DNA from: Bacteroidales bacterium
Lineage (GTDB): Bacteria > Bacteroidota > Bacteroidia > Bacteroidales > Paludibacteraceae
Reading direction: 5' to 3'
NCBI GenBank assembly: GCA_018066005.1
Contig: JAGHSG010000080.1
Location: 1-38,094 of the forward strand
Length of the DNA: 38,094 bases
Below, in pieces: positions 33,473 to 38,094 of this stretch. The notes under the pieces are model-generated. The model saw only the letters and a list, made by a program, of their open reading frames with translations, searched no databases and had not been told where the DNA came from. Within the stretch, counting starts at the first letter, position 1; each line of letters opens with the position of its first letter. A program made the translations under genes and the position numbers.

Positions 33473-34626
33473 AACGTTTTTTAATAGGTATATGTATCCT
33501 GCTTCCTTTGCTCATGTCGGCGCAGTCGGTTAAAGAACTGCAAGCCGAACAGCAGAAACTGCAACAGCAGATGAAAGAGACAGACCAGATGCTTTCTCAA
33601 ACCAAGAAGAACGAGAAAGCTACACAAAATAAACTTAATCTGCTCAATCAGGATATCAAGACCCGTAAGAAACTTATCTCGTCCATCAATACCGAGATGG
33701 ATGTGCTTAATCGTGATATATCCGCGTTGACCGACCGTCGCCGGAGTTTGCAGACCGAATTGGAGCAGCATAAAGCCGAGTACGCCCGTATGGTACGCGA
33801 GTCCCATTATGCCGAGATGCAGTCTTCACCCCTGCTATTCCTGTTCTCTTCCAAGAGCTTTCAGCAACTCGTTCGGCGTATCCGCTATATGTATGAGTTT
33901 CGCCAGTATCGCAAAGCCGAAGTGAGTCGTATCACGGGGATTCAGATGGATATAGATATCCAAAACAACCTGTTGTCCGACCGCAAGGCCGACCGTAATG
34001 CTGCCCTGCAACAGCAACAAAAAGAGAAAGCCAAACTGGATGCTAATCAGAAGAAGCAGAAAAATATGCTTAATGATTTGAAGAAGAAGGAAAAGAATCT
34101 GGCAAGCCAACTCAAAAAACAGCAGCAGCGTGCGGATGAATTGACGCGTAAAATAGAGAATATGATTCGTCAGCAGACTAAATCGTCACTCACGAAAGAA
34201 CAACAACTGATTGCAGGGGGCTTTGAAGACAACAAAGGACGGTTGCCTTGGCCGGTGGAGAAAGGCTTTATTTCGGGGTATTTCGGTACACACCAGCATC
34301 CGGTTTATGAACACGTTACGGTTAATAACAAGGGCATCTATATCCAAACGGTAGCCAATGCCACGGCGCGTGCCGTGTATGAAGGTGAAGTGAGTGGCGT
34401 GCTCGTTCTCGGCAATACATACGCCGTCATCGTGCAACACGGTAATTACCGCACCGTTTATAGCAATCTGAAAGATATATCCGTCAAGCAGGGGGATAAA
34501 ATATCCACCAAACAGACACTCGGTCATATCTATACGGATGCAGCGGATGATAACAAAACGGAACTGTTCTTCCAGATATATAAGGATAGAGAATTGCAGA
34601 ACCCGTCTAATTGGATAACGCATTAA
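33469..34626 (+). CDS. EnvC-like coiled-coil protein with degenerate LytM (M23) domain
   Basis: 385 aa. Signal peptide (KRFLIGICILLPLLMSAQ), a long coiled coil rich in Gln and Lys (about 20-245), then a LytM/M23 fold (about 260-380, LPWPVEKGFISGYFG). The zinc ligands of active M23 peptidases are absent: the HxxxD motif is replaced by VTVNNKGIYIQT and the second site by ELFFQIY. In the family, such catalytically dead members (EnvC) activate cell-wall amidases at division, so a regulatory periplasmic role is likely. Confidence 0.9.
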   Translation: MKRFLIGICILLPLLMSAQSVKELQAEQQKLQQQMKETDQMLSQTKKNEKATQNKLNLLNQDIKTRKKLISSINTEMDVLNRDISALTDRRRSLQTELEQHKAEYARMVRESHYAEMQSSPLLFLFSSKSFQQLVRRIRYMYEFRQYRKAEVSRITGIQMDIDIQNNLLSDRKADRNAALQQQQKEKAKLDANQKKQKNMLNDLKKKEKNLASQLKKQQQRADELTRKIENMIRQQTKSSLTKEQQLIAGGFEDNKGRLPWPVEKGFISGYFGTHQHPVYEHVTVNNKGIYIQTVANATARAVYEGEVSGVLVLGNTYAVIVQHGNYRTVYSNLKDISVKQGDKISTKQTLGHIYTDAADDNKTELFFQIYKDRELQNPSNWITH

Positions 34627-34631
34627 TAAGT

Positions 34632-35099
34632 ATGAAAAAACAGGTATTGATATTGGCACTCGTGCTATTGGTTTTGCCTTCGTGTAAGAAGGAGAGTTGG
34701 CTGGATTGGAAAACGGAGAATCAACTGTGGTTGGTGGATAATGCCAAGCAGGAAGGTGTTATCGTCACCCCCTCCGGATTGCAGTATAAAGTGCTGCGCG
34801 AAGGTATTCCTTCCCAACCCAAACCCGATGCGCTCAAATCGGTGGTTGTTACCTACAAGGGCTCGCTTATCACGGGCAATGTGTTTGATAAGGGTGAAGA
34901 TAAAAGTATGGCAGTCAGCTCGCTTATCCAAGGGTTTGCAGAAGGGTTATGCAAAATGTCTCCGCCTGCTCATTATATTCTGTATATACCTTCCAACCTC
35001 GCTTATGATAAGGACGGAGCGGGAACAGAAGGCATTAAAGGTTTTATCCCGCCTTATTCGACACTTATCTTTGATGTTGAACTCAAACAAGTTTATTGA
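34632..35099 (+). CDS. FKBP-type peptidyl-prolyl cis-trans isomerase lipoprotein
   Basis: 155 aa from the ATG at 34632, chosen because it begins a lipoprotein signal (KKQVLILALVLLVLPSC); the upstream ATG at 34611 overlaps the previous gene. The FKBP domain (about 45-155) includes VTPSGLQYKVLREG, VVVTYKGSLITGNVFDKG, LIQGFAEGLCKM and LIFDVEL. It folds exported proteins in the envelope. Short for the family but the FKBP fold appears complete. The stop overlaps the next start (TGATG). Confidence 0.9.
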   Translation: MKKQVLILALVLLVLPSCKKESWLDWKTENQLWLVDNAKQEGVIVTPSGLQYKVLREGIPSQPKPDALKSVVVTYKGSLITGNVFDKGEDKSMAVSSLIQGFAEGLCKMSPPAHYILYIPSNLAYDKDGAGTEGIKGFIPPYSTLIFDVELKQVY

Positions 35100-35557
35100 T
35101 GCGGTTTGTTGGTAAATATGGCTTTTGGCTGCTAATCGGTATGCTGTCGCTTGTGTCCTGTCGGCAAGATTATCAAAGCAACGTACCCGATTATCCCGTT
35201 AATTTGGATATAGATATTGAACGCGAATACCCCCATTTCGTGCCCTCTGCTCCGTGTCAGTCGTTGGTTTTCACTCATAAACGCTACGAAAAGGACTATA
35301 TAGGTTATGCCGGTGTCGTCGTGTGGATCAATATCAACGGCGAGTACCGTGCAGCCGATTTATGCTGCCCCAAGTGCTTAAACCGCACCAAACCTATTCA
35401 GATGCAGGGCAAAGATGATATGTTTCCGGAGTGCCCAATATGTGGGGAAGTGTTTGATTTGACGTTGGAAGGTTTCCCAACCAAGGGCATAGCCGACCAA
35501 CCGCTTAAACATTATGATGTCTCGTACTCCAGCAGGGTGCTGCATATTCGTCATTAA
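35099..35557 (+). CDS. Rieske-like lipoprotein with four-cysteine site
   Basis: 152 aa, signal peptide with lipobox SLVSC. The metal-binding pattern is CCPKC (about 88-92) and CPICG (about 115-119). A true Rieske centre has CxH and CxxH; here both histidines are cysteines, so a zinc or rubredoxin-like site is more likely than a 2Fe-2S Rieske cluster. Homologues occur beside rimM-type genes in Bacteroidales, but their role is unknown to me. The start at 35099 overlaps the upstream stop (TGATG), and its own stop overlaps the rimM start (TAATG). Confidence 0.8.
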   Translation: MRFVGKYGFWLLIGMLSLVSCRQDYQSNVPDYPVNLDIDIEREYPHFVPSAPCQSLVFTHKRYEKDYIGYAGVVVWININGEYRAADLCCPKCLNRTKPIQMQGKDDMFPECPICGEVFDLTLEGFPTKGIADQPLKHYDVSYSSRVLHIRH

Positions 35558-36039
35558 TGATTACATCCAAGGATATATTACTTATCGGCACCATTGCTCG
35601 CACGCATGGCAAGCAGGGGGAGTTGCAGGTTCGTACCGTCAATGAGTATTGGGACGATAGCGATGCCGACTTTCTTATCTTGATGTTGGACGCTATTCCG
35701 GTGCCGTTTCGCGTTCTCGAGTGGCGCGTCAAAGGGGCGGATTTGTTGTTTACCCTGCAAGATATAGCCACCGAGCAGGACGCGCTGCGGCTCGTGGGTA
35801 GCGAAGTGTATATGTTGCGTCGGGATATTGCCACAACGGACGACAACACCATTCTTTGTTGGCAAGACATAATCGGATACTCCGTGCAGGGGTGCGCCAT
35901 CGTCGCCATCGACGATACAACTTCTAATGTCCTCGCTACGCTCTCCGACGGCCGCCTGATTCCCTTGCACGAAGACCTGATAACCGCCATCAATCACGAT
36001 ACAAAAACAATTACTATGAATTTGCCGGAAGGATTATGA
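35557..36039 (+). CDS. rimM: Ribosome maturation factor RimM
   Basis: 160 aa, cytoplasmic. The N-terminal RimM barrel has IGTIARTHGKQGELQVRTV, followed by a PRC-barrel-like second half (IIGYSVQG, RLIPLHEDLITAINHDTKTI). RimM binds the head of the 30S subunit with S19 and helps process 16S rRNA. Near-normal length. It overlaps the next gene by 4 nt (ATGA). Confidence 0.93.
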   Translation: MITSKDILLIGTIARTHGKQGELQVRTVNEYWDDSDADFLILMLDAIPVPFRVLEWRVKGADLLFTLQDIATEQDALRLVGSEVYMLRRDIATTDDNTILCWQDIIGYSVQGCAIVAIDDTTSNVLATLSDGRLIPLHEDLITAINHDTKTITMNLPEGL

Positions 36040-36566
36040 ATAATACCAAACTGACCATACCCGAGATGCACAGGCTCACTGTAGATGAGTTTCATGCAGC
36101 CGATAAAGTGCCGCTTATCGTGGTATTAGATAACGTGCGCAGTCAGCATAACGTAGGGGCTGTCTTTCGTACTGCCGATGCGTTCCGCCTGCAGGCGGTC
36201 TATTTATGCGGTATATGCTGCTGTCCGCCTAATGCGGAGATTCATAAGACGGCGCTCGGAGCGGAAGAGACGGTGCCGTTTCGCTATTTTGCCGACACGT
36301 TGGAAGCCGTCAAGGCGCTTAAAGAAGCCGGTTATCGGGTGTTGGCGATTGAGCAGGCGCATAACTCCATCGACTTGGACACCTTTCAAACAACCGTTCC
36401 TACGGCAGTTATTTTGGGGCATGAAGTCTTTGGCGTGCAGCAGGCTGTCATAGACGCTTGCGACGGCTGTATCGAGATTGCCCAATACGGTACCAAACAT
36501 TCCCTGAACGTCTCCGTAACGGCAGGAATCGTGTTATATAAACTTTCCCAACAACTGCGGTCGTAA
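36036..36566 (+). CDS. TrmH/SpoU-family RNA 2'-O-methyltransferase
   Basis: 176 aa, cytoplasmic SAM-dependent enzyme with a deep trefoil knot. The three SPOUT motifs are present: LDNVRSQHNVGAVFRTADAF (about 32-51), AVILGHEVFGV (about 127-137), and YGTKHSLNVSVTAGIVLY (about 151-168). It lacks an extra N-terminal substrate domain, so a tRNA or rRNA target cannot be assigned. Confidence 0.93.
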   Translation: MNNTKLTIPEMHRLTVDEFHAADKVPLIVVLDNVRSQHNVGAVFRTADAFRLQAVYLCGICCCPPNAEIHKTALGAEETVPFRYFADTLEAVKALKEAGYRVLAIEQAHNSIDLDTFQTTVPTAVILGHEVFGVQQAVIDACDGCIEIAQYGTKHSLNVSVTAGIVLYKLSQQLRS

Positions 36567-36571
36567 GCGAG

Positions 36572-37987
36572 ATGAAACTAACCTTGTTATCACCGGCAAA
36601 GAATCTGGACGTGGCACGTGCGGCTATTCAGGCGGGTGCGGATGCTGTTTATATCGGCGCTCCGCAGTTTGGGGCGCGGCAGGCTGCATCCAACTCGTTG
36701 GAAGATATAGCAACGCTGGTCGGCGAAGCCCATGCGTACGGGGTGCAGGTGTTAGTGACGCTGAATACACTCCTCACGGACGAAGAGAAGCCGCAGGCGG
36801 TAGCCCTCGCGCACGCGTTATATAAGATAGGTGTGGATGCCCTGATTATTCAGGACCTCTCCTTGCTGCAAGAAGACCTTCCGCCGATTCGTCTGCATGC
36901 TTCTACGCAATGCGACAACCGCACGCCCGAACAGGTGTTGCGTTTGCGCGACTTAGGCTTCAAGCGGGTCGTCTTGGCACGTGAATTGGGAATAGACGAG
37001 ATACGTGCTATCCATGATGCCGTGGGGGATAGTGTCGAGTTGGAAGCCTTTGTGCATGGCGCGTTATGTGTCTCGTATTCAGGGTGTTGCTATATGTCCG
37101 AAGTGCTGATGAACCGCTCCGCCAATAGGGGCTGTTGTGCGCAGATGTGCCGGCAGCAATACGATTTGTTGGACGCGTCTATGAACGAAGTGCCGGACGA
37201 TAACGGCAAGCCTATCCATCAGCGTTATTTGCTCTCGCTGCAAGATATGGACCGCTCCCTGTACCTGCAAGAAATGATAGATGCCGGTGTCACGACCTTC
37301 AAGATAGAAGGTCGCCTCAAAGATGCCGACTACGTCACCAATATCACCGCTTACTACCGCCAAAAACTCGATGCCATCAATCCATCAAGAGCCACGCAAG
37401 TGGCGCATCAATCCATCATTTGGAGTTTTACTCCTAATCCCGAAAAAACGTTTCATCGGGGGGCTACGGATTATTTCTTGCACGGTCGCACCCCTCACAT
37501 GGCTAATTTTGAGACACCCAAATCAACCGGTGAACGGATTACCGAGCGTACTGTTTTGCACCCGGGTGACGGTATCTGCTTTGGTGACCAAGGTTTCTCC
37601 GTCAATGCCATCCGCGAGGGTAGGATAGTGCCCAATAAACCCGTTCATATCCCTGCCGGCACACCCCTCTATCGCAATCTGGATATCGAATTTCAACGTT
37701 CCTTACGTGCCGAGAGACGTGTGCTTATTGACATCGTTTTTGAAGAGATACCGACCGGTTTTCGCCTTACTATGGGGGAGCAGTCGGCGGAATTTACTTA
37801 CCCGCATACGCCGGCCCATAACCCCGAGCGGGCATTAAGAACCATACGCGAACAGTTGAGCAAGTTGGGTGACACCATCTATGCCGTTCGCGACATAACC
37901 ATTCATACACAACCCTATTTTATACCAATCAGTCAACTCAATCAATGGAGACGTTCAGTACTCGACAAAATAAAGACACGCCGTTGA
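36572..37987 (+). CDS. U32-family protein (RlhA/TrhP-like), short form
   Basis: 471 aa. U32 proteins are named as peptidases but characterised bacterial members hydroxylate RNA (RlhA on 23S rRNA, TrhP on tRNA). The TIM-barrel core shows SPAKNLDVARAAIQAGADAVY and the U32 signature LEAFVHGALCVSYSGCCYMS, plus Cys-rich RGCCAQMCR. Bacteroidales homologues usually continue into a C-terminal metal-site segment; here the frame ends RRSVLDKIKTRR and that segment seems to be in the next ORF. Residues about 268-283 (INPSRATQVAHQSIIW) are encoded by a hairpin-plus-octamer repeat inserted before the family motif PNPEKTFHRGATDYFLHGR. The frame is intact. Confidence 0.9.
   Translation: MKLTLLSPAKNLDVARAAIQAGADAVYIGAPQFGARQAASNSLEDIATLVGEAHAYGVQVLVTLNTLLTDEEKPQAVALAHALYKIGVDALIIQDLSLLQEDLPPIRLHASTQCDNRTPEQVLRLRDLGFKRVVLARELGIDEIRAIHDAVGDSVELEAFVHGALCVSYSGCCYMSEVLMNRSANRGCCAQMCRQQYDLLDASMNEVPDDNGKPIHQRYLLSLQDMDRSLYLQEMIDAGVTTFKIEGRLKDADYVTNITAYYRQKLDAINPSRATQVAHQSIIWSFTPNPEKTFHRGATDYFLHGRTPHMANFETPKSTGERITERTVLHPGDGICFGDQGFSVNAIREGRIVPNKPVHIPAGTPLYRNLDIEFQRSLRAERRVLIDIVFEEIPTGFRLTMGEQSAEFTYPHTPAHNPERALRTIREQLSKLGDTIYAVRDITIHTQPYFIPISQLNQWRRSVLDKIKTRR
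37374..37420 (+). repeat. Hairpin and octamer repeat inside U32 coding sequence
   Basis: ATCAATCC, ATCAAG, then the hairpin GCCAC-GCAA-GTGGC, then GCATCAAT, CCATCATT. Nearly the same as 212-265 in the leftmost spacer, including the GCCAC stem and its GCATCAAT flank. Confidence 0.7.
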
Positions 37988-38094
37988 TGACCTGCCGTTA
38001 TTGCCTGCTCTATGAGTTAGGGCATTGCCGCAAGTCTAATCCTTATCCTAAGGATAAGGAACCGCGTTACTTACGCCTGAAGAATGGCACGATT
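37987..38094 (+). CDS. C-terminal U32-type cysteine segment, partial
   Basis: Opens with ATG overlapping the U32 stop (TGATG) and runs off the window after 36 residues. MTCRYCLLYELGHCRK resembles the C-terminal segment of longer U32 proteins, which reads MxxxYCxRYELGxC and binds metal through Cys residues. It may be a separate small protein translationally coupled to U32, or the displaced end of a split gene. Confidence 0.65.
   Translation, partial: MTCRYCLLYELGHCRKSNPYPKDKEPRYLRLKNGTI

Overview
The window looks like a chromosomal segment of an uncultured member of the order Bacteroidales (Bacteroidota). The evidence is a SusC/SusD pair, lipoproteins with Bacteroidota-type lipoboxes, promoters of the TTTG / TAnnTTTG type, and a Bacteroidales-like housekeeping order (dut, TPR protein, EnvC-like protein). 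A C-terminal type IX secretion (T9SS) type A-like sorting domain on one secreted protein hints at a lineage outside Bacteroides itself. I do not narrow the genus.

Layout. From 0.4 to 30.9 kb every gene is on the minus strand. Read in transcription order from the right, the locus starts with an AraC regulator (30.9-30.0 kb). It continues with a secreted module protein, SusC, SusD, a surface glycan-binding lipoprotein, a GH5_8-type beta-mannanase, a GH26 beta-mannanase lipoprotein, a 566-aa multi-module secreted protein and a GH27 alpha-galactosidase. After about 2.7 kb of repeats and a broken AAA ATPase come a roughly 3,090-aa secreted modular protein (split by a frameshift), a 126-aa membrane-anchored protein, a GH94 cellobiose phosphorylase and a GH130 mannosylglucose phosphorylase. 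Together this is a galactomannan/glucomannan utilisation locus: mannanases cut the backbone, GH27 removes galactose, SusCD imports oligosaccharides, and GH94/GH130 phosphorolyse the beta-1,4 disaccharides. From 31.1 kb to the end a plus-strand housekeeping run encodes a lipid kinase, dUTPase, TPR protein, EnvC-like protein, FKBP isomerase, Rieske-like lipoprotein, RimM, TrmH-family methyltransferase and a U32 protein.

Four genes are broken: GH130, the giant gene and GH27 each by one small indel, and the ATPase by a large internal deletion. The three indels could be real or could be assembly errors. The ATPase deletion, bounded by a short direct repeat, is more likely real.

The most unusual content is in the spacers. 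(1) Five copies of a 149-157 nt element with constant ends and a four-stem architecture occur between 36 and 16062. The arms of each stem differ between copies but stay complementary, which is the signature of a selected secondary structure. (2) An octanucleotide repeat (RTYCAYCR, usually ATTCACCG) occurs at about 14 places, nearly always in one orientation relative to the neighbouring gene, and has entered coding sequences in frame. (3) Arrays of 5-bp-stem/4-nt-loop hairpins are separated by 6-7 nt spacers, and a related hairpin lies inside the U32 coding sequence.
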